A stretch of DNA of 64,000 nucleotides from Anaerococcus rubeinfantis (GTDB lineage Bacteria; Bacillota; Clostridia; Tissierellales; Peptoniphilaceae). Both the position numbers and the translations under genes were made by a program. The notes under the pieces are model-generated. The model was not told the DNA's origin and made no database searches. It saw only the letters and a program-made list of their open reading frames with translations. The DNA lies in assembly GCF_001487145.1 (NCBI RefSeq), contig NZ_LN913016.1, positions 1,574,354 to 1,638,353 on the forward strand. Reading direction: 5' to 3'. Shown here one piece after another: positions 45,651-53,710 of the stretch. Each line of letters opens with the position of its first letter. Within the stretch, counting starts at the first letter, position 1.

Positions 45651-46289
45651 TTATAAGTTAATTTTTCTTTCAAATTCATTTTTAGATAAAACAATAACAT
45701 CTTTAAAATAAAATTCTTCTAAATTGGATTTCAAGCCAAATTTATCAACTTTTCTTTTAGCTAAAGATTTAATCTTATTCTGAAGTTTATCATATTCCTC
45801 ATATTGACCAAGACCACTTTTGTCATTTATATCTTTTTTAGGATTATAAACTAAAATATACCCTACATTTTCTCTAGTATAAGATAAATTTTCATCAAAT
45901 ATATCCATATAAATTAATAAAGAATCCTTTATCTTACTATATATTTTATTTATTTTAGGTTTATTTTGATTTTTAAACTCAATAAAATAATCCATATCAT
46001 TAAAAATTTTAACAGCATCATTAGACGAATATTCTCTCATGTAAATATACTTCTCTCCATGATTTTTTCTTTCATGAATCTTCTGATGTTTAGTATTATG
46101 TTTTTTGAAATAATATTCCTTTACTTTATCAAAGTCTATACATTTATCATTAGAATCTATAAAAATTTCTCCATCATTATCATCATAAGAAGTATGAGAA
46201 AAGTCACTAAATACACTTGAAACATCAATATTTTGACAAAATTCATCACCAAAAAAATCATAAACAAGATCTTTTAAATATTTTCTCAT
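45651..46289 (-). CDS. Partner protein of the ATPase, possible nuclease, unknown family
   Basis: The 212-residue protein is not recognised. It overlaps the upstream ATPase gene by four bases, so the pair forms one unit. The stretch MDYFIEFKNQNKPKINKIYS (about 99-118) has an E-x-K pattern (Glu104, Lys106) at the end of a hydrophobic strand followed by a helix, as in PD-(D/E)xK nucleases; an upstream acidic residue is not certain. Later come SLLIYMDIF and VGYILVYNPKKD. The tail FKDVIVLSKNEFERK resembles that of the membrane protein at 51389. A nuclease effector role is inference. Confidence 0.6.
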   Translation of the reverse strand: MRKYLKDLVYDFFGDEFCQNIDVSSVFSDFSHTSYDDNDGEIFIDSNDKCIDFDKVKEYYFKKHNTKHQKIHERKNHGEKYIYMREYSSNDAVKIFNDMDYFIEFKNQNKPKINKIYSKIKDSLLIYMDIFDENLSYTRENVGYILVYNPKKDINDKSGLGQYEEYDKLQNKIKSLAKRKVDKFGLKSNLEEFYFKDVIVLSKNEFERKINL

Positions 46290-47569
46290 AATAAACTCTC
46301 TTGTTCAAGAATATCAAAAGCAGAAGATAAGGTAGAATAAATTTCATTAACCGAATCGCTTACATCTTTAACTTCTGCTAATCCAGATTTCTCATTATCA
46401 TAAGCTAAATAATATTTACACTTATCAGCGACCTCATGTTTTGAAGAATAAACCTCAATAGCCCTAACAAAATAAGGACTGTGGCTATTAATAAGAATAT
46501 GCATACCCAAATATTTATTTAATAAAACAATTAACTCAGCAAAGATAATTTGCCAATCTGGGTGCAAATGTGTTTCTGGCTCATCTAAAACTATAGTTCC
46601 ATTTTTTTGCAAAGACCCATTTTCTAATAGCATCTTTATAATAATAAAAGTTTTAAGACCAGTAGAAGCATTTTTAATATCAATTTTTTCTTCTTTGTTG
46701 GAAGATATATAATAGTATCTACCATGGTTATTATAAACGTCTATATTACTAGCCTTGGATATATGTTTACTAATTTTAGATAAACTTTCATCAATCAAAA
46801 TACTTTCTGGGCTCTTTTCTTCCTTTATTAAATCAAATAAATCATCTCTATGGTCAAGAAACTCTATTGGACTAATATCATGAAATCTATAGTTGTCTAT
46901 TTTATCAATTATATAAGGGTCATCTATATAAACAACTTTTTTAGAAATTAAAATTGGATTTTTTATCTTTAGTTTGCCATTTTTAGCAAAAGTAATATTT
47001 AAATTCTTATCTTTGATTCTAAGATTAACCCTGCCAATATTATCAAGATTGGATAAATTTTTTACTTGATTATTAAATTCATTATTAAAAGTTTGACTTA
47101 CAATATAATTAAGCATAGTTTCATCATCAATAAATAAAGTATCCATAATATTATCAATTATATCTATATTTATATCATAATTATCCACCGAACTATCAGC
47201 AAAACCATGTTTTTCCAATTCTAGATTCATTTGATTCATAAAATTTAAAATATCTATTTTCAGTTTATCCTTATCATCTTTATAAATATACCTATTTTTA
47301 TATAAATCCATAAGAAATGAATCTAATTTTTCCTCATTAATACTTCTAAAAAAATATAAACTTAATTGTTTTCTTAGCTCTTTTAATAATAAATAATTTC
47401 TTAATTGATTAATATTGTCTTTATAAGCGTAAAAACTAGAAAAAACACTATACAAAGCTTTTCCAATAGTAGACTTACCAGTACCATTTTTTCCAGCTAT
47501 AACTGTAATACCATCAATATCAATTTCAGTATTAGCAAGCTTACCTATATTCTCCATATATAATTTCAT
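46286..47569 (-). CDS. ABC/SMC-like ATPase (AAA_15/OLD type), defence-like
   Basis: The 427-residue ATPase has Walker A GKNGTGKST (26-34), a coiled middle region of about 230 residues, the signature-like NASTGLKTFIIIKMLL, Walker B GTIVLDEPETHLHPDWQ (about 323-339) and the H-loop INSHSPYFVRAIE. This is the build of OLD/AAA_15 ATPases found in Septu, PARIS, AbiL and similar anti-phage systems. It lacks the C-terminal TOPRIM of OLD proteins and is joined to a small partner gene. A second, truncated copy lies at 50638-50793. A defence role is inferred from family and context. Confidence 0.85.
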   Translation of the reverse strand: MKLYMENIGKLANTEIDIDGITVIAGKNGTGKSTIGKALYSVFSSFYAYKDNINQLRNYLLLKELRKQLSLYFFRSINEEKLDSFLMDLYKNRYIYKDDKDKLKIDILNFMNQMNLELEKHGFADSSVDNYDINIDIIDNIMDTLFIDDETMLNYIVSQTFNNEFNNQVKNLSNLDNIGRVNLRIKDKNLNITFAKNGKLKIKNPILISKKVVYIDDPYIIDKIDNYRFHDISPIEFLDHRDDLFDLIKEEKSPESILIDESLSKISKHISKASNIDVYNNHGRYYYISSNKEEKIDIKNASTGLKTFIIIKMLLENGSLQKNGTIVLDEPETHLHPDWQIIFAELIVLLNKYLGMHILINSHSPYFVRAIEVYSSKHEVADKCKYYLAYDNEKSGLAEVKDVSDSVNEIYSTLSSAFDILEQESLL

Positions 47570-47803
47570 AATTACACCTCAATATGATTATACTATTTAG
47601 CTGATGAAACTCACAATTTGAGAGGAACATAATATCAATTCAATTAAAAATCACATTTATTTTAGTGAATTCTTCTCCTAATTGGTTATGGTTTTCAAAA
47701 TATTTTTTTGATTAATTCTTTAAATATCTCTTCTATTAAAATTATTTTTAACCTTTATACTTTTTTTACTAAATCCCAATAGACTTTTTACATTGTATAG
47801 TTT

Positions 47804-48047
47804 TTAAAATAGCTTTTCTTTACTATCTAAACTTCCTCTCAATTTTCTATCTATTTCTTTCTCAAAAATTTCTCTACTAAAATCTGATATAAATATTTCT
47901 CCTGGTAATTTTTCAACTATCACACTCTTATGCATGTTTTCTGTTATTATTAAAGATGACAAAATAAGCACCTTTTTAATCACTTAATCCCGTAATGGCC
48001 TCAGTTTCTATGTCCCAATCTCTGTAATTAAATATTTTTCTAGTCAT
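47804..48047 (-). pseudogene. Fragments of a small decayed gene
   Basis: An ATG at 48047 overlaps the stop of the upstream membrane protein gene and gives MTRKIFNYRDWDIETEAITG before a stop; the same frame goes on (KGAYFVIFNNNRKHA), and a shifted frame from ATG 47935 gives MHKSVIVEKLPGEIFISDFS and on to a stop at 47804. Further coding-like sequence (KLYNVKSLLGFSKKS) continues. It looks like one gene of about 110 codons broken by a stop and a frameshift. I do not recognise it. The rest of the 470-base gap down to 47570 is AT-rich without signal. Confidence 0.45.
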
Positions 48048-49041
48048 TTTCTTTCTTCTCTCTCTCAGAAAATAGCTTCCCTACAATTCCTAAAACCATG
48101 GCAAAAGCTATAATAAATACAGTTGTCTTCTTACGATCCTTTTTCACGAAATCATCTTTTATATTTAAGTCTTTTCTTTCAGGCATTTGATCAAGTTTAT
48201 CATTGTGTTTATCTAAATCTTCATTTTCAGATAAATTCTCTTCAATATCACCGCTGTTGTCAGAATCAGTATATCTTTTTACTATTTTATTTATATTCAT
48301 TTTATATATGGACAGCAATACCATAAAGGTAATGCTTGAAAAAATAACCCTAAATCCACCCCTATAAATAATCTCATTGAAGTGATAGCCATAAAAACAC
48401 AAGTTAATATTTTTAAAAATAAACTTTAATATAGGTTCACCAATAACATTGGCAAGGGCTGTGCTTGATATTGCCAACATAGTTAAATACTTATCTTTAA
48501 TGAACTTTTCCTCATTAAAAATATCTAGCTTAAAATGCTTTTTAATATCATCAATATCTAGACTACCCATAATATAAGTAATAAGGGCTAAGAGCACATT
48601 GTACATATCATCATTTATGATTCCATAAATTAAACTAGCACAAAAAACTATAAATAGGAATTTATTATATATAAACAAATTAATCACTAAAGATGCGATT
48701 AACAAAAGTAATAAGACGCTTAGAATAATTAACCATAAATGAACGCCTGATATGTCGGGTAATAATTGAACTGATAAAATTACAGATAGAAAACAAAGAC
48801 CGAAAACTAAAATATCAAAAATACTCCAATAATCAATAGGTTTTCTTGATGTCGAATTAAAACAGTACATTAAACTTATCCAAGAAATAAAGAAAATAAG
48901 TAAATATTTCAAACACTCGACATGACCCAACTCAAGAAATATTTTATATAAAATAACTCCTATCGGAACTAATGTTAGTATTAGTATAATAAGACTTATA
49001 TAATAAAGTTTATCCACGATAATTCTAAAAATTTTTTTCAT
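48040..49041 (-). CDS. Multi-spanning membrane protein with charged C-terminal linker, unknown
   Basis: The 333-residue protein has about seven to eight hydrophobic segments (for example 13-32, 42-58, 75-95, 104-125), a polar Asp/Glu/Lys stretch near 268-302 (DSDNSGDIEENLSENEDLDK) and a last membrane segment (TTVFIIAFAMVLGIVGKLFS) close to the end. No family is recognised. It lies inside the variable island and is followed by the decayed gene overlapping its stop. Confidence 0.65.
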   Translation of the reverse strand: MKKIFRIIVDKLYYISLIILILTLVPIGVILYKIFLELGHVECLKYLLIFFISWISLMYCFNSTSRKPIDYWSIFDILVFGLCFLSVILSVQLLPDISGVHLWLIILSVLLLLLIASLVINLFIYNKFLFIVFCASLIYGIINDDMYNVLLALITYIMGSLDIDDIKKHFKLDIFNEEKFIKDKYLTMLAISSTALANVIGEPILKFIFKNINLCFYGYHFNEIIYRGGFRVIFSSITFMVLLSIYKMNINKIVKRYTDSDNSGDIEENLSENEDLDKHNDKLDQMPERKDLNIKDDFVKKDRKKTTVFIIAFAMVLGIVGKLFSEREKKEND

Positions 49042-49289
49042 GTTCTGTAACCTCTGTATTGAATTCGCTAAAATATTTTGTATGTCAATGTTTAAACATT
49101 ATTAAAAATAGAAATCTTTTACACTATCAAATTCAATTATATGTTGACCTCATTTCGATAATAACTATAAACTATTCAGGCATTAACAATTACATGCCAT
49201 ACAAAACTCAACAAAATAAATCATATTATATTTTCGTATTTACAAACATCCTGAATGAAATTCAAAGAATAAAAACTACAAAATAAAAT

Positions 49290-49931
49290 TTATATTTCGA
49301 ATCTTTTGAGCGAATACTCTAAGGTATCCATATTATCTTCATCATTTCTAACTTTTTCCGACAAATAAAAATTAAATATTTCCCTAACTTCATCCCTACT
49401 GTTCGTATTAACAACATCAACACCCTGATAACTATTTTTAACACTATTAACTAAATTAAAATGCAACACTAAAAAATTTAATACCCCATTCTCCTTTTTT
49501 CTTAAAATAAAATCAGGGTCAACCTTGTAAGATCTGTCTTCGGTATAATATTTAATCTTATTATGTGCAACTATTGTTTCATTATTTCCTACTGCTATTA
49601 TTCTTTTTCTGAAATCTTCATCCATCACTCCGTTAACATACTTCTGAACATATTCAGTTTGTACGTCTAAATCATCAATACTTGAAGCATCTAGTAATAA
49701 CTCTCCTAATTCACTTAATTTATTAAGCAAATAATTTTTTTGCCCATCAAACGATACTTCATAATTTATATTACTACTTTCCATTATTTTATTAGCATTA
49801 GATGCAATCAAATTCGAGTTATTTGAAATATTATTAGCATTTATTCCAACTATAATAGTTAAAATCCCAAGAATAATAGTAAGTAGCCTATTGAAAACAG
49901 TATCTAAATTTTTACATATCCAATCCTTCAT
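49290..49931 (-). CDS. Membrane-anchored protein with cytoplasmic or external domain, unknown
   Basis: I start at ATG 49931, with AGGAGG six to seven bases before; nine more codons upstream lack support. The 213-residue product begins MKDWICKNLDTVFNRLLTII, has one membrane segment (about 13-31) and then an Asn/Ser-rich coil (NNISNNSNLIASNANKIMES) followed by a mixed domain. No motif is recognised. It is part of the variable island between the ATPase module and the IS remnant; no conserved partner is adjacent. Confidence 0.65.
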   Translation of the reverse strand: MKDWICKNLDTVFNRLLTIILGILTIIVGINANNISNNSNLIASNANKIMESSNINYEVSFDGQKNYLLNKLSELGELLLDASSIDDLDVQTEYVQKYVNGVMDEDFRKRIIAVGNNETIVAHNKIKYYTEDRSYKVDPDFILRKKENGVLNFLVLHFNLVNSVKNSYQGVDVVNTNSRDEVREIFNFYLSEKVRNDEDNMDTLEYSLKRFEI

Positions 49932-50058
49932 ATAATCTCCTCCTAAAAATATTTTCAAATTAGATATTTACATAAAAGTATATTAATTCGAATTCTAAAT
50001 CACTTATTTATTCACATTCAAATTAGTTATATTTTATCATATCTAGATTTTAAGCCAA

Positions 50059-50636
50059 GTCCATAATATTGTGTAAATTAAACTAGTACAATATTTACTA
50101 TTTCATTCTAATATATATTTTAGAAGATGTGATCCAATCCTCATTGATATCAATGAGGATCGCTCCTATCAAATGCAAAGCTGGATCTTCATTAGGAAAT
50201 ATTGATTACTTTTTCACGTCTTCTAACTTCTTCGTTTAGTCTATCTAAGCAATTAGTTGATCTAAGTCTGCTACTTCTATTGAGAATTTAGCATCTCTTT
50301 TTCTAGGTCCCCTAAGAGTTAACGTTCCTATTTTAGTTGTCTAATCACGTTCTTAGTATCCATTACGATAGCTAGTCCTATTAGAATCCCTTTGATAGGC
50401 TTTGTTATTTAAATATTCATCTCTCTTTTTTTCCATAAGTTCATTAAAAACTTTTGTTAAGATTGACTTGGCAATTTTATTATCTACAGATTCATTAATT
50501 AAATTTTGTATTTCTTCTTGATTAATTGTAAAGTGTAATTGGGTCATTTGTTACTCCTAGTTTGGTTTTTGTTGCTGAAAACATTGTACTAGTTTAAGTT
50601 TCAAATGACCTTTTCTTTTTACACAATTATACGGAC
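50059..50636 (-). mobile_element. Internally deleted IS256-family element
   Basis: The ends are inverted: GTCC...ATTGTGTAAA near 50059 and, on the other strand, GTCCGTATAATTGTGTAAAA ending at 50636, each with AAACTAGTACAAT nearby. Inside on the minus strand are an intact N-terminus of an IS256 transposase (50353-50547, MTQLHFTINQEEIQNLINES to YQRDSNRTSYRNGY) and frameshifted C-terminal remains (LDRLNEEVRRREKVI, FPNEDPALHLIGA). The middle of the transposase, including most of the catalytic domain, is missing; the element is about 578 bases instead of about 1.3 kb and cannot move by itself. Confidence 0.85.
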
Positions 50637-50637
50637 T

Positions 50638-50793
50638 CTATCCTTTATAAGCGTAAAAACTAGAAAAAACACTGTACAAAACTTTTCCAATAGTAGACTT
50701 ACCAGTACAATTTTTTCCAGCTATAACTGTAATGCCATCAATATCGATATTAGTATTTGATAATTTTCCAATATTCTCCAAATATAACTTCAT
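50638..50793 (-). pseudogene. Truncated second copy of the defence-like ATPase
   Basis: From ATG 50793 the frame reads MKLYLENIGKLSNTNIDIDG and on to SVFSSFYAYKG, nearly the same as residues 1-51 of the ATPase at 46286-47569, then stops at the IS256 end. Walker A is GKNCTGKST (Gly to Cys). The DNA is almost identical to 47419-47569 as well, so this is a recent duplicate cut by the insertion element. The fragment cannot make an active ATPase. Confidence 0.85.
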
Positions 50794-50896
50794 AATAACT
50801 CCTTTGGATTATTATATCATAAATTATCATTACAAATTCTAATAATTACAAAAATACAATAGAAGCTATTTCTTTAAAATCAATTTGAGGATTGTG

Positions 50897-51277
50897 ATGA
50901 ATAAGGTCGGTTGTTTTTTTACAGTTAGGTTTAGATACTATGACGTCAGGGAAAATAGAACAAAAACCAAAAAACGACCATTTTTAATTATAAAAGAAGA
51001 AAATTCAACCTATCCAATAGATCTTACAGCCCTTCCAGTATCAAGCGTTACAAATAGAAACAGGCTAAATTTGTACTATGATATAGAAATAAATAAAAAT
51101 ACCTACCCTAATTTAAACTTAAATAAGGAAATATCCTATATAAGAACAAATAAAGTTCAAACTATTAACGAAAAAGCTTTAATATCAAAAGTATGCGATA
51201 ATTTTAAAGAAACATATCCTGATTTGTATAAAGAGATAGAGAATAAGGTTAAGAAATATTTTGATGATATTTTGTAA
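50897..51277 (+). CDS. PemK/MazF-like toxin family protein
   Basis: Starting at ATG 50897 (GAGG seven bases upstream), the 126-residue protein has the PemK-like small-barrel pattern: GCFFTVRFRYYDVRENRTKT, KKRPFLIIKEEN, and PIDLTALPVSSVTNRNRL, where MazF/PemK RNases have RPxLII and (T)xLPxTS. It may be an mRNA-cutting toxin. No antitoxin gene is seen beside it: upstream is the ATPase fragment, downstream a terminator. It may be an orphan remainder or a phage/plasmid stability relic. Confidence 0.7.
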   Translation: MNKVGCFFTVRFRYYDVRENRTKTKKRPFLIIKEENSTYPIDLTALPVSSVTNRNRLNLYYDIEINKNTYPNLNLNKEISYIRTNKVQTINEKALISKVCDNFKETYPDLYKEIENKVKKYFDDIL

Positions 51278-51280
51278 TAT

Positions 51281-51319
51281 AAGAAAAGACGAACTTTTAT
51301 TTTGAGTTCGTCTTTTCTT
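51281..51319. terminator. Terminator of the PemK-like gene
   Basis: AAGAAAAGACGAAC and GTTCGTCTTTTCTT pair over an 11-base loop, with T-rich sequence following on the plus strand; it could also act on the minus strand. Confidence 0.85.
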
Positions 51320-51388
51320 ATTTTATCTGTTTAGGCTCTCCATCTTCAATATATAAAGCTCTTTCATATTGCTTAGATTTTCTTTTTT

Positions 51389-52279
51389 TCAACTGTAGTA
51401 TTCTTTTTCAAAATCCTTTCTTTCTAGAACTACAACATTATCAAAATGTATATTTTCAAAGTAATAATCTTTAGGATCAATAAAAACAAATTTACTTTTT
51501 TCAATGATTAATATATCTTCTTTGAAATTTTCATTATTTTTAGATTTCTTCTTTTGCTTCTTTATAAATATATTTTTAGATTTCTCCTTTAACTTTTTGA
51601 TAAAATTATTTTTAAATTTCTTCTTTAACTTTTTAATACACTTATTTTTTGTATTTTTGTCAGTAGTATTTATTTCTTTAATTAAAAATCTACAAGCAAT
51701 ATATTTTTTACTATCACCTTGAATGATTACTAACCTCTCACTGCAATTATTTTTTTTCGTTATAATTTCATAATCTAAAATATATTCTGCATAATAAAAT
51801 TTTGGACAGAAAAATAAAATAATATAATAAGTTAAAAATAATATTGTAAATACGTACATAACTATATCAAAATTTATTATTTTTCTATTTAAGACTAACC
51901 AAATAGTTATAGTAATACATTCTATTAGTAAAATAACTAAAGCAATGTTATATTTTAAATTTTTAGCTGTTATACAAATGAATAAAATGTTAATTAATAT
52001 AAAAAGTACATATAAAACAAATCTAATACAAGAATCTTCTGTTGATTTATAAATTTTAATATTAATAAATATATTTAAAATAATATTTATAATAATTCCA
52101 AATATAATATAATAAAAATCTTCTTTATTATTTAAAATAATTTTAGTAAAATACTTCTCACTTATTCCATAGAACTTAGCAGTTTTCGTTGATCTTACTT
52201 TTTTATAAGCAGAAACAGCTCCACCACCAATGAGGAAAATAAAGTTTAAAATTTTTATAAAATTTTCTAATCCATCCAT
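51389..52279 (-). CDS. Membrane protein with lysine-rich repeats, unknown
   Basis: I start at ATG 52279, because GGAG lies six bases upstream and an in-frame TTG four codons earlier is part of that site. The 296-residue protein has about six membrane segments in the first 165 residues, then a soluble part that holds a lysine-rich tandem of about 11-12 residues (KKLKKKFKNNFI, KKLKEKSKNIFI, KKQKKKSKNNE; about 216-250) and a C-terminal IHFDNVVVLERKDFEKEYYS. That tail is similar to the end of the ATPase partner (45651-46289). The family is unknown. It closes the variable island next to the pilus locus. Confidence 0.65.
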   Translation of the reverse strand: MDGLENFIKILNFIFLIGGGAVSAYKKVRSTKTAKFYGISEKYFTKIILNNKEDFYYIIFGIIINIILNIFINIKIYKSTEDSCIRFVLYVLFILINILFICITAKNLKYNIALVILLIECITITIWLVLNRKIINFDIVMYVFTILFLTYYIILFFCPKFYYAEYILDYEIITKKNNCSERLVIIQGDSKKYIACRFLIKEINTTDKNTKNKCIKKLKKKFKNNFIKKLKEKSKNIFIKKQKKKSKNNENFKEDILIIEKSKFVFIDPKDYYFENIHFDNVVVLERKDFEKEYYS

Positions 52280-52383
52280 TTTTCTCTCCAATATATAATA
52301 TTTTAAAAAAATATAAACTTTTTACTTAACAATATTATACATCATTACTTATATATTCAAACTATTAATTAAAATATTTAATT

Positions 52384-52416
52384 CAAAAAAACTACCCTGC
52401 AAAGCAAGGTAGTTTG
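52384..52416 (-). terminator. Terminator of the pilus operon
   Basis: Minus strand: AAACTACCTTGC, loop TTT, GCAGGGTAGTTT and further T. It lies about 18 bases beyond the minor pilin stop, so no sortase gene follows on this transcript. Confidence 0.85.
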
Positions 52417-52433
52417 TTTTTTCTTATTTTATT

Positions 52434-53687
52434 TTATTCTTTAGCCCTTACAAATTTCACACCACATCCAATCATTATTAGGCCTAGTAGTAGGATTAGG
52501 TAGATTGTTACGTCGCCTGTTTTTACCATGGCTTCTAATCTTTTGCTTGGTCTACTTCCGCCTTCTTTTGGGCCTGGAATTGTTGGTTTGTAGTTTTTTA
52601 CTTTTATTTTTTTGGTGTGGGAATTTTCTGAAATAGTGAAATTTATTGATTCTAATTCTGGGACGTAGCCTTGTGGGGCTTTGGTTTCTATTAGTCTGTA
52701 GTCACCGTATGGGAGATTTTTTGTTTTAAATTCTCCGTTTTTTGCACTTGTCAATGTGTAGACTTTGCCGTTTTCTTCCATGTCTTTGTAGCCGTCTTTG
52801 GTTTTTTCTTGAACTTTGAAGACTGCTTTTTCTAGAGGATTGTTGTTGGTTCCGTCTATTTTTTGGAAAGAGAAGTGATTTTCTGGATTATCTTTTTCAT
52901 TTAGCATTTCTATGCTTCCAGTTTGAGCTAGTTCACTTTCTTTTCCAACTTGTGACTCGTATCCTTTTAAAGGTTTAGTTTCTTTGAACTTTACCTTTTC
53001 TTCAAGACCATAGATTTTAATTTGTCCCTTTTCGTCAGTCAAAATTTCTTTGATTTTCCCGTCTTTTTTGTAGGTTAATTTTTCTTCTCCCTTATCATCT
53101 TTTATTTTTTCAAAAGTAAGAATTTCACCTTTTTCATTTACCACTTCAAAGCCTACGTTTTTTAAAACTTCATTAGAATTTTTGTCCCTTTTGGTTAGGG
53201 TCAATTCATCTGGGGCTTTTTTGGGATAAATTGTAAGAGGGTTTTCTGTATTTTCATCAATTATTGCTAGGAAAGGGATGTATAGTTTTGATTGATCATT
53301 TGATCTGTATCTTAACAAATACGCCCCTTTTTCTAGGCCTTCAATTGTTGCAAAATACATGCCATTATTTTTATTTTTTTCTGACTTATTAGATGATTTC
53401 ATCTCTCCCAAATCTTTTGAAATTTCCTCGTTTGTCTTTTCTTTATAAAGATTAGCAAAATCAAGTTGACTTTGAGAATTTTTCAAATCTTCTGTCTTTT
53501 CATCTGGGATTTTCCAATAATCTACATAATCAATTACAATTTCTTTTCCCAAATCTTTGTCGGTGTAATTTGTATTAATTATTAGGCTATTATTTCCGCT
53601 TTTAGCGAAAGCTAAAAGAGGAGTAACTAGCTGTAGAAAAATCGCAAGGACTACTACAGATATTAAATTTTTATTGAACTTTTTCAT
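52434..53687 (-). CDS. Minor (probably basal) pilin with CnaB domains
   Basis: The 417-residue secreted protein has a signal peptide (ISVVVLAIFLQLVTPLLAFA), a pilin-type YPK motif (LTIYPKKAPD, Lys156), two CnaB-like regions with E-boxes (FKETKPLKGYES and YRLIETKAPQGYVPEL) and a C-terminal membrane segment with positive tail (VKFVRAKE). The sorting signal is unusual: MVKTGD (387-392), without the Leu-Pro of LPxTG. It follows the major pilin gene by 23 bases. Small pilins at the end of such operons are often the wall-anchored base. Which sortase accepts it is unknown. Confidence 0.85.
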   Translation of the reverse strand: MKKFNKNLISVVVLAIFLQLVTPLLAFAKSGNNSLIINTNYTDKDLGKEIVIDYVDYWKIPDEKTEDLKNSQSQLDFANLYKEKTNEEISKDLGEMKSSNKSEKNKNNGMYFATIEGLEKGAYLLRYRSNDQSKLYIPFLAIIDENTENPLTIYPKKAPDELTLTKRDKNSNEVLKNVGFEVVNEKGEILTFEKIKDDKGEEKLTYKKDGKIKEILTDEKGQIKIYGLEEKVKFKETKPLKGYESQVGKESELAQTGSIEMLNEKDNPENHFSFQKIDGTNNNPLEKAVFKVQEKTKDGYKDMEENGKVYTLTSAKNGEFKTKNLPYGDYRLIETKAPQGYVPELESINFTISENSHTKKIKVKNYKPTIPGPKEGGSRPSKRLEAMVKTGDVTIYLILLLGLIMIGCGVKFVRAKE

Positions 53688-53710
53688 AGTAACTCCTCTG
53701 TTAGTTAATA

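Noticed and set aside
47630-47760. Possible RNA gene in the gap below the decayed fragments
   Set aside because: No promoter, pairing ends or terminator; the sequence looks like decayed coding or plain AT-rich DNA.
49059-49286. 75-codon plus-strand open frame between two membrane protein genes
   Set aside because: No ribosome site, no recognisable pattern, very AT-rich; most likely chance in an intergenic region.
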